Shown: positions 22,894-34,491 of the stretch, in pieces
How positions within the stretch are numbered: the stretch's first letter is position 1
How the letters are laid out: each line of letters opens with the position of its first letter
Assembly (NCBI GenBank): GCA_032871835.1
Contig: CM065296.1
Location: forward strand, 116,074,146-116,138,145
DNA: 64,000 nucleotides
From: Dipteronia dyeriana
Taxonomy: Eukaryota > Streptophyta > Magnoliopsida > Sapindales > Sapindaceae
Direction of reading: 5' to 3'
The notes under the pieces: generated by a model
The model's input: the letters and a program-made list of their open reading frames with translations, nothing else
What the model was told of the DNA's origin: nothing
Databases searched by the model: none
Made by a program: the position numbers and the translations under genes

Positions 22894-24660
22894 CATGAGG
22901 CTCCGCTCGTCACAAGGACAGTCGGGCGCATCGGGACAACCTTATGCTGCCTCAACATGAAATGCCCCGAAGAAATGGAGGAAAACCGGGCTCCATAGCC
23001 AGGTTCCAGCCCAGCCAGCCACTGTACAGGCTCTGGATCCCCCTTTGGGAAATTAGGTCGATCTTGACCAGCAAGCGGCGGCCTTCATAGAAAACGTCCG
23101 CCTTCGACTGCTCACTGAGGGCATTACCATCCAGTAAGCAGACCTTTACAATCGGGGGGAGTCAAGCAAGCCTGGGGCTAGGCAGCCCGCCTTTGATCTC
23201 CTAGGACCTACTCCTCGGGAACCAGCTCGTAATAAAATGAGACTCCTAACCTCGATCCGGGACAGGTTAGGGCCCATGCCCCCCGTTCCCGAAGCACTGC
23301 CACGCTACATACCAAGGCAAGTCAAATATGCGGCAAACATCCTTCCCGAGAGCAGAGAGAGTTTCTCCACCCAACGACTTCACTGAGGGAAGCCCGGGGT
23401 AAGGAAGAAGAAAGTTAGTAAAGCCCCCGAGCAGACCCGCTCGAAAGAAGGAACCGGGTAGAGGTCGCTAGTTCGTCAGAAGAATTCGATGGTGAGGAAA
23501 CCGAGATCAACTCAAGGAAATCTAAAAGCAAACGTCTAAAAAACCAGTTGGAAGAGCTTCAGAAGGAGGTCCAATTAATGAAGAAGGGAAAGTACAATGA
23601 GGACAAGAAAGATCCTCTAAGTGAAATGAATACTCCCTTCACCAGAATGACCCGGGAGGCGGAGCTCTCGCCCAAATTCAAAATGCCAACTGCCAGATTC
23701 TTTGCGACTAAGGATCCCTTGAGTCACTTAGAGAGCTTCGTTCAACAAATGGAGGTCCAGAACACTACCAGGGCCGCTATGTGTCGAATGTTCCCCACTA
23801 CACTCACGGATAACGTAAAAACCTAGTTTAGGAAACTACATGCTGGAAGTGTGGATTCCTTCACCAAGCTATCAACCGATTTCTGCTCATAATTTCAGGG
23901 AGTTAAGCCCCGGTTGAAGGACCCAATCCACCTACAGTACGTGATCCAGGAGAGAGGGGAAACCCTCCTGGCTTATGTCGAGCGTTTCTACAAGGAAGTC
24001 ATCGAGATGGGTCTTCACTGATAAAGAAACCCTCGCCAACTTCAGAAGGAACCTGTGGGCGGGAAAACTTTTCCTATCTTTTGCCAAGAAACCTCCGGAA
24101 ACTTACCAAGAAGCCTATGATCGGGCTCTAGAGCAGATTGAGGTCGACGAACAGCTCAAGGTCAATATGGAACATGACGACATGAGAGGCTCCTATAAAT
24201 GAACTCCTCCTCAAGCTTCACCACCTCCCAGGACAGTGGCTCCTATAGCTCGCGATGAGAAGGGGTACGATCATTACACTCTCTTAAATGCATCCCGTGT
24301 AACAGTCTATCTCGCCATTCAGGACAAAGGTTTGTTACAGAAGTCCTCTCCCATGAAAGCTCTGGTCGATAAGAGAAATCGCTATAAATACTGTGACTTT
24401 CATGAGGACGTGGGGCACAACACTTCAGAATGCTACAACCTGCGGAACCAGATCGAGGCTTTGATAAGGGGAGGATGCCTGGTGGAATTCTTACAGCAAG
24501 TCAGGGAGAACATTCAGACTAGAAGGGAGGTGCAAGCCGAGATCCGAGAACATGCTAGAAAAGGAAGGGGGAGCAGGCGGACCTGATGCAACATATTCAG
24601 ATAACACATACTATCAATGGGGGGCCTACTCTGGCCGGCATCTCTAACAGTTTCAGAAAA
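22894..24660 (+). pseudogene. Ty3/Gypsy gag, broken, no pol
   Basis: The frame opens at an ATG (MRLRSSQGQSGASGQPYAAS) soon after the LTR. A gag capsid domain follows at 23548-24200 (LSPKFKMPTARFFATKDPL, HLESFVQQMEVQ, MCRMFPTTL), continuing past a stop after DNVKT into FRKLHAGSVDSF. A nucleocapsid part with a single zinc-knuckle-like motif, CDFHEDVGHNTSEC, lies near 24400, then ITHTINGGPTLAG. It is broken by several in-frame stops and frame changes. Similarity ends about 24660 and no protease, reverse transcriptase, integrase or 3' LTR follows. Gag normally builds the particle that packages the element's RNA. This copy cannot. Confidence 0.8.
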
Positions 24661-25228
24661 AACCATGCGAGTAAAGTCCATTCTCCATTATTGGAGTTTT
24701 AGCACGTTAAACTGTTTATTTTTGTTATTTTTCCTATTATTATTTCTATATTTTTTGTAAATCAAATCGTTGACCGATTGACTTCACACAAATTGAGAAA
24801 TCACCGTCAACGACTTGTGTTACTACAAAAGAAAAGGTCATGGTCATGACCTCGTCAACTCAATCAATAACCCTTCGATACTTGAATCAGATTTGAGCGT
24901 TATATGCAGTGTTCTAGTAATCGGTCTATGCGGTCGTCTGACTAGACCGTAGGTTTAAAGAAAGTAACAAACATATATAATTATATACATATAATTTAAA
25001 TACCCTAAAAAAGGTTTAAAGTTTATTATTAACAATGTAATGCATATGGTAATTAATAGTGTAAGGGTATAAAAGTCAAATAATAGGTTTTTAAGATGTG
25101 TTTTGAAAAAAACAAATAAGTTAATTATTTAGTTTAGATTTCAACCAAAAACAAACAAACAAACATATTGCATGAACTTCAGATTCTATACCTATTTATA
25201 TTTAACATTAAAAAACAAACACCAACAT
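24661..25228. other. Intergenic, no feature recognised
   Basis: The Gypsy similarity stops near the beginning. The remainder is AT-rich with no usable frames. Confidence 0.4.
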
Positions 25229-25743
25229 TAGAGATGCACATTTCCCCCGGGCCGGGGGAGGGGGATATGGGGATGAAAATCATCCCTATTTCTCCATTTT
25301 TTCATTTTTCTATTTTTTCTATAATTATATTGAAATGAAGATGGGATGATCCCTCCTCCATCCTTATTTTTCTATTTCCCTTAAACAGATATAAATATAA
25401 TTATAATATATATTTTTAATTTTTTTTTACTCTTTAAAATACTAAATATATATACATATTTACTTTTTATTTTGTATTTATAATGAAATGTTTGTTCTTT
25501 TTAATTTAATTTGTAATTTTCAATTAAATAAAGAAATGGGGAACAGAAAGAAACAGAACAAACTGTGAAAAATGAGAAACCGAGTTTGAGATTGAATATA
25601 TCTCCCTTTAAAAAAAATCATTTCTATTTCTCTAAATGGGAAAATAGGTGGAATAAACGAATGATCTGAGAAGTAGGGAAAGGATGAGGCCCTATATCGA
25701 ATCGACGATTCTTAATTTCCTATTATCCAAATGTACATTTCTA
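25229..25743. mobile_element. hAT-type MITE
   Basis: The left end TAGAGATGCACATTT and right end AAATGTACATTTCTA are inverted repeats differing at two of fifteen bases. The flanking octamers ACCAACAT and ACCTCTAT agree at five of eight positions, consistent with an aged 8-bp hAT target duplication. The interior is AT-rich with G/C-rich subterminal parts and has no coding sequence, so it would depend on a transposase encoded elsewhere. Confidence 0.55.
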
Positions 25744-26718
25744 ACCTCTATAAAAGAGATGGAGAGAGAGTGTTTGTGTATTACGTGTTGCGGTGAAGCC
25801 AAAGACTAGAGAAATGATGTGGCGTGTTGTGGTGAAATTAAGTCAGATGGTAGGTTCCAGAAATAGTGGCTGTCTTCCACTATCAAGTTTATGAAAAAAA
25901 AAAAAATTGGTAACATAAAAAACTCACAGATTAGTCGACCCCAGGGTGCCGCCTCTAGATGTAAATAGGCTATATGGATGATTTTTTTTTATTTATTTTT
26001 TTTAATGGGAGTTCTCATAGTTAATTAGTTATTGTCGATGATGCCACAATTCCAGCTTCATATGGCTATTGCTTGTGTAATTCAAATGACACGTGTGATA
26101 TTATGTTTTTTTAGTCATCGTAAGTTTTAGGTGACTATATTAGGAGGTATGGAGTGTTGATGATTCAAATGCGTGAAGGCCACCTGTTGGCTTCTTATTT
26201 GAAGACACGTTATATATTAAGGTGGACATGCAGCATTTGAGGTGGAAGTTGGGATCAGGCAAGTTGTTCTTCTTGGCTTGGTTATTACTTAGTTTAGGTG
26301 GCTGTTGAACTCTAACTTGGGAGATTTGATCCTATGATAGTAGACGAAAGATTGACAAGTGCACGAGTCATTTTATTGCACTAAACCGGCCTACAATTGT
26401 GAAATTATTTCACTAAATTATTCTGAATTATTTTCTACAGCAAAAAAAAAAAAATACTGCCTCACAAAATCAATAGCAAATTTTGAATTGTTAGCGCACC
26501 TTCAGTTTGATTGCCTGAGATAATGGGCTTTGTATTTTATATATATGTATATCAACTATTCAATGAAAAATAATTCCAATATCATTACCAAATTATTAAA
26601 AGTTTGCAATAATACAGATCTCGTCCATATTTTAATCAGACTTAAATCAGTTGTCCAATCCAACTATACTCGTTACTCAGAAACTTAATTAAAACTAGAT
26701 AATTACTTAACTTTGTAG
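25744..26718. other. Upstream region of P450 copy 2
   Basis: No gene recognised. The part 26395-26640 resembles 18470-18900 in scattered blocks (see that entry). An older copy of the P450 leader lies at 26655-26687. Confidence 0.45.
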
Positions 26719-26762
26719 TATATAAATCTCCAATCCAACTATACTCATTACTCAGAAACTTA
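26655..26762 (+). repeat. Duplicated 33-base leader of P450 copy 2
   Basis: The phrase CCAATCCAACTATACTC.TTA followed by CTCAGAAACTTA occurs at 26655-26687 and again at 26730-26762, 75 bases apart, with one difference (G versus A). P450 copy 3 has only the second version. The first is therefore probably the original leader of copy 2, left in place when a new block carrying its own TATA box was joined downstream. Confidence 0.85.
26719..26727 (+). promoter_or_regulatory. TATA box of P450 copy 2
   Basis: TATATAAAT ends 41 bases before the ATG at 26769 (50 from its first base). Identity with copy 3 begins at this box. Confidence 0.6.
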
Positions 26763-26768
26763 TCAGCC

Positions 26769-28643
26769 ATGGACATTCTTCTTAGTTCCTTCCCAACAAC
26801 TGTCGTCACTTACGTTTTGGCCTTTTTATTGTTTCTCTACTGTCTATCATGGATATCAAGAAATGTACATCAAACAAGAAACAAGAAGAGAGCACTAGCA
26901 GTACCAGAAGCTGGCGGTGCATGGCCTTTGTTTGGCCACCTCCACCTCTTACGAGGGCCAAGACCACCACACATCACCTTGGCCGATATGGCTGACAAGT
27001 ACGGTCCAATCTTCACTATCAAGATCGGTATACATCGAACTCTAATAGTAAGCAGTTGGGAGATCGCTAAAGATTGCTTTACCACCAATGATAAAGCCTT
27101 TAGCAATCGCCCGAAATGTCTATCCTCAGAAATCTTGGCTTACAACTACGCCATGTTTGGTTTCAGCCCTTATGGCCCTTATTGGCGTCAAATGCGTAAG
27201 ATCGCCACCTTGGAGGTTCTCTCGAACCACCGGTTAGATATGTTCAAACATGTCCGAGAATCTGAGGTTAAGTCGTCTATAAAAGGAATATATGATCTCT
27301 GCTTAACTAGTTCAGCTGGTCAGGTACTCGTGGAAATGAAGAAATGGTTTGGCGATGTAACCCTAAACGTGGTTACAAATATAGTTGTGGGAAAGAGATT
27401 CGTGGGGGATTCAACAAAGCAGGAGAGTGAAAACAACGAGCGGAGTCGAAGGGCACTGACGGCATTTATGGAGTTGACTGGGGCTTTTGTGCTCGCAGAT
27501 GCAGTTCCGTTTTTGAGGTGGTTGGATTTAGGAGGATATGAGAAGGCAATGAAGAAGACATGGAAAGAGATCGATCGACTTCTTGAAGGCTGGTTAAAAG
27601 AGCATAAACACAAGAGAATTTGGGGCCAGAACAAATTCAAAAGTGAGCATGACTTTATGGACATGATGCTGTCTATTCTTGAAGATGCTGAAGAGCTTCC
27701 CGATTATGATGCCGATACCATCAACAAAGCTACCTGCCTGGTATGTACTTCTTATTTAACCAAATTAATTTGTTGACCCTGTTTGTAACTGGATAGGGTA
27801 TGACCATATAATTATGTCCGATCCGGTCTGATTGATTCGGTTTTTATATAATTATTTAGGTCAAATTCATAAATAATTATTTAGAACACCGATTAATTTT
27901 AAGGCTATTTGCTATTTGGTGCTAGTGTGCTACCTCCTCTAATTATTTTTTAAAATGTAAGAAGAGAAACAAAACTATAAACTATTTAAGTCTGAATTTG
28001 AGCGGACCATTTGTTTGTGGGCTCTGGTTCTTTGCAGGGTATGATATTAGGAGGCACAGAAACCACAACAGTTACATTGACATGGGCACTTGCTTTACTA
28101 CTCAACAACCGCGATTCTTTGAAGAAAGCCCAAGATGAATTAGACATTTTCGTTGGTAGAGAAAGGCAAGTGAACGAATCAGACATCAAAAACTTGGTCT
28201 ATTTGGAAGCCATCCTCAAGGAAACCATGCGTCTATATCCCGCGGTTCCACTTTCCGCACCGCATGAAGCCATCGAAGACTGCACCGTCGCCGGCTACCA
28301 TGTCCCGGCTGGCACCCATCTTTTGGTCAACCTTACGAAGCTTCATCGAGATCCAAATGTGTGGGAAAACCCTTGCGAGTTTAAGCCAGAAAGATTTCTT
28401 ACAAGTCACAAGGAGTTAGACGTTAGGGGACGACATTTCGAATTAATACCGTTTGGGAGTGGTAGAAGGGTGTGCCCTGGAATCTCTTTTGCGCTACAAG
28501 TGATGCAGCTCACACTTGCTAATTTGCTGCACGAATTCGAATTTGAGACCCCAAATAATGAACTCGTTGATATGGGGACGGGATTGACTAACGTTATGAC
28601 CGCCTCGCTTGAGATCTTTCTTACTCCACGTTTTTTCTACTGA
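26769..28643 (+). CDS. Cytochrome P450, CYP82-like, copy 2
   Basis: Exons 26769-27740 and 28038-28643 are joined across a 297-base phase-0 GT-AG intron and code for 525 residues. The protein has an N-terminal hydrophobic anchor (MDILLSSFPTTVVTYVLAFL), a hinge with GGAWPLFGHLHLL, helix C WRQMRK, I-helix LGGTETTTVTLTWAL, K-helix KETMRLYP, FKPERF and heme motif FGSGRRVCPG with Cys470. All P450 landmarks are intact. The SRS5 region reads AVPLSAP. The tail, GTGLTNVMTASLEIFLTPRF, covers the expected SRS6 and ends in FFY. It differs from copy 3 at very few bases up to that tail, then sharply. Family role: ER-anchored monooxygenase of specialised metabolism. The substrate is not predictable. Confidence in family is high, in subfamily moderate. 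Confidence 0.95.
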
Positions 28644-29056
28644 TCATGTATATTTACTAATTCGTTTCTGGCTTTTGATGGTAGAAAAATAGAAATAAAA
28701 GTCGGAGGCTTTTGCATACTATTTGAATAATGGATTTCAAAAGAATCTTTATATTTAAAAAACTTTCGAGATAGTTGGGTTAGAACATTTTAAATGTTAT
28801 TCTAACTATAATATGATATTTTTTTCTTTCAGAAGAGCTTTTAAACATGTATGGAATATTTTAACATTTGTACCATAACGAAAAAGTATCAATTACGAAA
28901 TCAAAACTGTACCCACCTCTTATTTTCTTATTTAATTAAACACACCAAAACCCTAATTAAAGTTATAGTATTAAATGTTTATACTCCTTCGTCTTCGTTT
29001 TCGTCTTCAAATACACTAACCCAAGAAACTGAGAAACCCATATGGAGAGAAAGGAT
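28644..29056. other. 3' flank of P450 copy 2, homologous to that of copy 3
   Basis: It aligns with 46940-47339 with many substitutions and small gaps. Shared blocks include ATAGAAATAAAAGTCGGAGG, AGAAGAGCTTTTAAAC, AAAACCCTAATTAAAGTTAT and CATATGGAGAGAAAGGATG, where homology ends. The divergence here is far higher than in the gene body. Confidence 0.8.
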
Positions 29057-29059
29057 GTT

Positions 29060-29365
29060 TTATGATGCCCAAAAACCGTCACAAACATTAACTCTTGATG
29101 GTTTAAAACAGTCAAGGAACCTATCGTCTAGGGTTACTTTATGACGGTTTTATTTATAACACTTTTCTAGACACTTTTTATTGTTACTTTATGACGGTTT
29201 TATTTACGACAGTTATCTCGACGCTTTTTATTGACGTTTTGTACACGTCATATGCTACAATCGTCATGAAATCGTTCTTGAGACTAAAATTGTTGATAGT
29301 TTTTAACCATTATGAAAATGGGTTTATGACGGTTTTTAACCATCATAAAATTATCTTAATTTAAA
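29060..29365. repeat. TATGACGGTTTT repeats, CACTA-like subterminal relic
   Basis: TTTATGACGGTTTTATTTA occurs twice (about 29137 and 29187). Inverted phrases of the type TATGACGGTTTTTAACCATCATA follow near 29325. Such arrays are typical of the subterminal regions of plant CACTA elements. No CACTA terminus or transposase is seen, so this is at most a relic. Confidence 0.4.
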
Positions 29366-29769
29366 AAAAAATACAATAATGACATAAAATCTGATAGCTT
29401 ATTAAAATAATATATTATAATTGAAATCCTATATAATTAAAAACTTTTGTATTCTATTACAAACAAATGAAATTCTATATTACAAAAATAAAAATTTTAA
29501 ACACAAATAAGAATTATCAAATATGCAATTTTATTAAAATTAAAAAAAAACTCACTATATACAAGAATACAAATATTCCTTAACAAAATAATCTTCTACC
29601 AATATTGGTGATATAAATGCCTAGACATGCTCAGCTCTCTCCAAGCATACATACGTGACCGTACCTCATACATTTCACCTAGATATCAAAATTGATAAAT
29701 GGTTAAACAATATAATTAAATGAGGGGTCAAAAAATTATTGGTACTATTTGAGGGGTGTGTTGTACAAA
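29366..29769. other. Intergenic, no feature recognised
   Basis: AT-rich. It lies between the CACTA-like relic and the left end of the large MULE. Confidence 0.4.
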
Positions 29770-30109
29770 TATCACCACTTTACTAATGTATGTTTAAAAG
29801 GCACCAAAATAGTGTTTGAGATAAAAATACCCCGAAATATTTTAACAGTGAGAAAATTGTCGTTTTCAAAGTCAGAGAAGCAACAGTCAAACATGCGGGA
29901 AACTAATCGACGGTGAAGTAACCGGAAGAGCTGCGATTGACAAAGGTAAGATTGGTTATTTTTCCTTATTTTTGTTGTTGTTAACTTGCATTACATGTTA
30001 GAATTGAGTTTTGTTGATAGGAATTGTAGAAACCGGTTAAAATAGAGATGTGAGAATGGTTGTGGTTTAGGTTAGGGTTTGTAATTTGGTTGAATATCAT
30101 TTGAGGAAG

Positions 30110-30765
30110 ATGAAATCTGGGTTTTCGAGACTTTTTTCAAGAGAATCGAGCTTATTTGTTTAGTCGAGCTTTTTTTTCGTGAAAATTAGGTTTTGGTAAA
30201 TCGAGCTTTTTCGAAAAGGAATCGAGCTTTTTCGAAAAGGAATCGACATTTTTAAAAAAAGAATCAAGTTTTTTTTGAAAAGAATCTAGTTTTTTTAAAT
30301 AGGTTTCGAGCTTTTTTGAATAGATTCGAGCTGTTTTAGAATTAGATCGAGCGTATTTGAAAGGGATCGAGCTTTTTTGAAAAGGGATCGAGCTTTTTTG
30401 AAAGGGATCGAGCTTTTTTGAAAGGCATCGAGCTTTTTTGAAAATGAATCGAACTTTTTTGAATTGGATCGAGCCATTTTGAAAAGGAATCGAACTTTTT
30501 GAATATGTTTCAAGCTTTTTTGAATAGGTTCGAGCTGTTTTTGAATTAGATCGAGCCTATTTGAAAGGGATGGAGCTTTATTGAAAAGGGATCGAGCTTT
30601 TTTGAAAAGGGATCGAGCCTTTTTTAAAAGGATCGAGTTTTTTTTAAAAGGGATCGAGCTTTTATGAAAGGGATCGAGCTTTTTTGAAAGGGATCGAGCT
30701 TTTTTGAAAGGGATCGAGCCTTTTTGAAAATGAATCGAGCCTTTTTGAAAACCAATCGAGCTTTT
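30110..30765. repeat. Minisatellite, ATCGAGCTTTTTTGAAA units (left array)
   Basis: Roughly 28-30 imperfect units of about 20-24 bases, each containing ATCGAGCTTTTTT followed by GAAAGGG or a variant. It lies between the left terminus of MULE-1 and the start of the ULP-like gene. Confidence 0.95.
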
Positions 30766-30803
30766 AAAAAAAAATTGTTTAATGATGTTGTATTTTTGTT
30801 ACA

Positions 30804-33800
30804 TTGCAGATGAGAATTAGGTTGAGAGATTCACTTAAAACTCTAGAAGAATACTATTACGAGGGCAAATTGACACGACACAACCATTTTGATGCCCTCA
30901 CCCATATATACGACGTGCTGAACTGTGTCCCTGTAGAATTTGCAGATAAAGACCGACGGCGGTTCTTGGAGTCATGTTTCGGGCATTTCTTGACGATGCA
31001 TAGGGAGATGAAGTTTTTCGGTGGTATTATCGATCGGTTGCTTTTGAGGGAGCTTCATCATAACGGCCCCACAGATGAGATACACTTCATGTTAGGAACC
31101 CAGTCGGTGAGGTTTTCGAAGGTGGAATTTTACCTGATCACCGAACGACGGTTTTGAGTTGTACCGGCGACCACCCTGTATGCAGCAGTGGATAATGGCA
31201 TACATGAGCGGTACTTTCCTAGAGCCGAGGAGGTGTCGCTGGAGCAGATTAGGGGTGTTGTCACCGGTGCAGATTTCGAAAAGGCGTACTATGCTGTCAA
31301 GCTCTGCCTCTTATATATGCTGAACTGGATAGTGATGGGGGTGGATGAGAGATTCAAGATTGCGTTCGACGCGTTCCCGTGGGGTGCCCACGTGTACAGG
31401 CATTCTATTCACTCAGTCAAGCATGCGCTTGACGGGCGAAGAGACGGGTTCTAGCGACGCTAGCAGGAAAAGGCCGCTGACGTACACAGGGTGGAGACCT
31501 ACAACATATACGGTCTATCTCATGCCTTGTTGGTAAGAAGTTCGAACTACAGCTTGTACTTTATTGTTGGTGCCCAAAATTGTATGGATACTTATCGTAC
31601 TTATCTTTGATGCAGATATTTGCTTTGGACGGTGATCCCTGCTTTGGCCAAAGAGGTAGGTGTCCGGAGGGTTACTGATCTGTCTCCCTGTATTTTGAAG
31701 TGGGAGTTGACCAAACAACCGAGAGGGAACAACCTAGCAAAGATTTTCAAAGCCAGGGTATGTATTTATTTTGTTAATGTTTTTATTAGTTAGTATTTGT
31801 ACAATGACATTGTTCTAACTAATATTTCAGATGTTTACGATCAAGGAACTGGTGCCGACACCAGCTGAGAGACAGGCACCTTACTATGCCTGGCTAGACG
31901 AGAGGGGGAGCCTGTATGTAGAAGATGACATGGATGATATGCCGCCTGAAGTCCCTGATCAGACCACCTTAGGCGGGATCAGTGGTACAGACAGGACCAT
32001 TGACAGTGAGAGATCTGAGCCCGCTGCTAGGGGTCTGAGGCCCAGTGACAGTGAGGGATATGAGACAGACCCTCAACGAGAAAGGCATAGGCATAGGCAT
32101 AGGCAGGTTCGGTTTTCCACCCCCGGACATGGTACATCTGCAAGGGATTCCCGTAGGGGCATTGGACGTGATGGAGAGGTAAGTTGAAAACATAGTTTAG
32201 TGTTTTTTATTAACACGTGCTGATAGTTTTTTACTAACCATGTAGACATGATTTCAGGCTCCGTGGGTAGAAATGTTGAACGATGTGTGTGAAGCCCTCC
32301 GGAAGAGTGGCGAGGATCGACAACGTCAACACTTGAAGTTGTTGGATATGATCCGGAAGAGTGATGAGGATCGTCAGCAGCAACACCGATTGTTACTGGA
32401 TATGATATGGGGGCTTCAAGGTTCGACCATGCGTACGCACCGAGATGGCCCCCCACCTCCTGATCTATTATTTAGTCCCGGAGGGTCGACTGATAGGTTT
32501 ACGGGGGGGGGGGGGACAGACACTCAGGCTCAGCGGTCCCCCCCACCTCCCAGCACATCGATCCCTCCACCTCCCAGCACATCGATCCCCCCACATCCTA
32601 GCACATCGATTCAGCCACAACGGTCCCCTTCCCCACCCAGCAAGTATGTGGCGTCGGAGCGGTCCCCTCCCCTACCCAACATATCTGTGGCAACGGAGCA
32701 GTCCCCTCCCCCACCCAGCACGTATGTGGCATCTGAACCGTCTCATCCCCTTCCCAGCACGTCCGTGCCGTCGAAGCGGTCCCCTCCCCCGCCTAGCACT
32801 TCGGTGCAGTCGGAGCCATCCCCTCCCCTGGAAAATACATCGAAGCGTTTAGGTAAGCCCGGATGGCAGTTGGTCAGCCCTTACACAGATCCATGCCGTC
32901 CAAAGAGGTTGAGGACACGGCCCGAGTTCGTGGAACACATTTTTGACCCCCACAGACTAGTGGACGCTGACCACCTTGCGGCATACAAGGCCTTCAAGAG
33001 GAACATCAAATGGTAACAGTGAGTCCAACTTTTTATAATACAAATGGATGTACATTTCTTGTTTATTCTAATTTATGTATAGCTAAGGTAATTCAATCAT
33101 TAAACAGACGTGATGTGGACATGCTGTCACCAGTTACAGCGGGATGGTTCGTGCATATGCAGTCTAACTTCATGGACTTGAAGGACACGGTACGTACTTA
33201 TTATATTTCATATTAACGTTTGTGTATGAATTGTTGAATTGTTAACAATTACGGAGGTTTTATTGTTTGTTAGCATATGGATGCATACCTCAATATTCTT
33301 CGCAAGCGTCAGCGAGTATTCCACAATGTGTACAACCAGAGGATCAACGTGTTGGATACACAATTTTATATAAGTAGTTATAACATTTGGGAATCACATC
33401 TGATTTTCTGCTTCTGTATTATTAATACGATCTTGTTAATACTTGTACAGCCACTTATGTTGTACATGTGGGAGAGGATGATGCCTCGTGATTTGCACGA
33501 TATTGTGAGCACGGCAATGTGGAATGTGTTACAGTCCCGATGGTCGGAAGAGGACCTTCTGACAGTCCGTGGAGCAACCACGAGTGGAAACCGCCCATGG
33601 CACGAGGTTGACCAGGTAAGTGTTACATGATTGAGATGATTTAAAAAAAAATTATTCGTATATCCTCAGCTAACATGGCATGCAAACTATTACATGTGCT
33701 GATTTCGTGCAACGTTGGGGCCCAACATTGGCTGGTGGTGAGCGTCGACCTTTGTCGCGGAAAGATTGACATTTATAACCCCTGGAGACAGGAAGTCCCT

Positions 33801-34198
33801 TATCAGATCAAACACCAGTAGGTCCGGCCATTATAGTGGTTTTTACCCTCCATGTTGAGTGACGCAGGGTTCCACACAGCACGACAACCTGGTCGTCGGG
33901 TGTTCCCTCGGGAAAATAAGCCCTTCTCGGTCAGCCTGGTGCATACTTCTACAGTCCCCCAACAAAAGAAATCGTAAGACATTCTATTTCATTCATGCGT
34001 TTAGATATTCTTTATAAACGATTTCTAATGGTGTTTTATGTCCCGAATTGCAGAGGTAACTGTGGTCCCCATACTTTGAGAATTATCGAGTACATATTGG
34101 CGAAACAAAGGCCTTTTGATTGGTCAGAGGACGACATGGGGATCATTTGGGAAAAAATGACTGTGGAAATTTTTTCTAACTCCAGGCCCGCCAAGTGA
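30804..34198 (+). pseudogene. ULP1-like (C48 peptidase) gene of MULE-1, broken
   Basis: Exons follow each other on plus, separated by short GT-AG introns. An N-terminal domain of the kind found in plant MULE ULP proteins comes first (MRIRLRDSLKTLEEYYYEG to RFSKVEFYLITERRF). A stop TGA at 31155 interrupts it where the sense frame continues VVPATTLYAAVDNG. Two more stops follow DGRRDGF near 31454-31466. A frameshift near 31635 precedes VIPALAKEVGVRRVTDLSP. A proline/serine-rich segment (32450-32830) with repeated PPPPSTS units comes next, then RRDVDMLSPV and the peptidase domain. There, HWLVVSVDLCRG supplies the catalytic His, IDIYNPW has Asn where Asp is usual, and VPQQKKSGNCGPHTLR (joined across the intron at 33975-34053) holds the Gln and Cys. 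An active relative would cleave SUMO-like tags. This copy should not make protein. Confidence 0.8.
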
Positions 34199-34491
34199 TT
34201 TTTTGTATATTACCATTTTAGTTGTACACATACATGTATTTAATTCATGAATATTAATTCGTTCATTATTCATTCATTAGTATTAATTCATTCATTAATA
34301 ACTAATTATTGCAATTCAAATTATCACAATCTGATACACTTCCAAAAGTTTTCAATGTGATCAAAACTTTGTCATTCATTCCCTATTATAGTCAATGTTA
34401 GGGCACGTTTGTTTGTTTGTTTGTTGTGTCCAATTGAATGGCAGATGCTACACTTGTAGCGGTATTCATCGGGAACAGCTCTTCTTGTACC

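Noticed and set aside
30110..30765. Regular array considered as a CRISPR
   Set aside because: Units are contiguous without unique spacers, and the sequence is from a plant nuclear genome.
32505..32516. Run of G in the ULP-like gene
   Set aside because: It looks like a short homopolymer expansion in a dead gene and could also be a sequencing error.
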